This document shows, in pieces, positions 5,589 through 5,600 of a stretch of 5,600 nt of DNA (the stretch's first letter is position 1; the number at the start of each line of letters is the position of its first letter). Under the pieces are notes generated by a model. That model saw only the letters and a list, made by a program, of their open reading frames with translations. It was not told the DNA's origin and ran no database searches. Made by a program: the position numbers and the translations under genes. The DNA lies in NCBI GenBank assembly GCA_047632015.1, contig JBLIBC010000193.1, forward strand, positions 1 to 5,600, written 5' to 3'. The DNA comes from JBLIAZ01 sp047632015. GTDB lineage: Bacteria > Bacteroidota > Bacteroidia > Flavobacteriales_C > GCA-002722245.

Positions 5589-5600
5589 GGTTCGAGCTCG
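5589..5600 (+). repeat. possible third T-loop element, cut by the window edge
   Basis: GGTTCGAG (5589-5596) recurs 82 nt after the copy in unit 2 and is followed by CTCG at the window end; the last 8 bases form the palindrome CGAGCTCG. An upstream AAGTGAC block is not present at the expected distance, so this may be a decayed or different copy. Confidence 0.35.

Larger units (their letters stand above)
5146..5600. other. 455-nt non-coding region upstream of tetR
   Basis: I see no credible protein gene on either strand here. From 5146 to about 5225 lie the operon promoter and its palindromes. The stretch 5225-5310 is AT-rich with nothing clear except an imperfect 17-bp inverted repeat at 5255-5271 (TGAGTC-AATAT-GGCTCA, one wobble pair). 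From about 5313 onward come a weak plus-strand promoter-like pair and tandem copies of a structured T-loop-like element with terminator-like hairpins. The two halves differ in character: the first is promoter-like and AT-rich, the second repetitive and structured. Confidence 0.75.

Overview
The window most likely comes from a member of the Bacteroidota, probably a flavobacterial-type genome. The evidence is low G+C, genes without a recognisable Shine-Dalgarno sequence, a promoter matching the Bacteroidota TTG/TAnnTTTG pattern, and protein families (TetR, ABC, HlyD, TolC) whose sequences I recognise from that phylum. Genus and species cannot be told from this stretch.

Positions 1-5145 hold one tightly packed minus-strand operon, read from right to left: a TetR-family regulator (5145-4468), a small secreted acidic protein (4471-4142), an ABC exporter with fused membrane and nucleotide-binding domains (4082-2409), an HlyD-type periplasmic adaptor (2405-1056), and a TolC-type outer-membrane channel (1059 to the left edge, C-terminus cut off). 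Junctions are a TTGA overlap, a 59-nt gap, a 3-nt gap and an ATGA overlap. Together the last three genes would form a tripartite export machine across both membranes, controlled by the TetR protein at the head of the operon. The substrate is unknown.

Two features make the operon unusual. The ABC subunit keeps a Walker A motif, but its Q-loop, signature motif, Walker B/catalytic glutamate and H-loop all deviate from consensus, so it may not hydrolyse ATP in the normal way. The small protein between regulator and transporter starts with TTG, has a signal peptide, and carries a run of near-identical acidic pentapeptides encoded by 15-bp tandem repeats.

Positions 5146-5600 have no credible gene. 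The part next to tetR holds a good candidate promoter with a palindrome between its -33 and -7 boxes, as expected for an autorepressed TetR operon. The part from about 5310 to the right edge holds tandem copies of a structured element on the plus strand: AAGTGAC, 18 nt, a tRNA T-loop-like GGTTCGAG, a CCC/GGG mini-hairpin, then a terminator-like hairpin. The copies keep spacing and structure while their stem sequences differ. On the minus strand they encode the 'TGLEP' peptide familiar from spurious database proteins.
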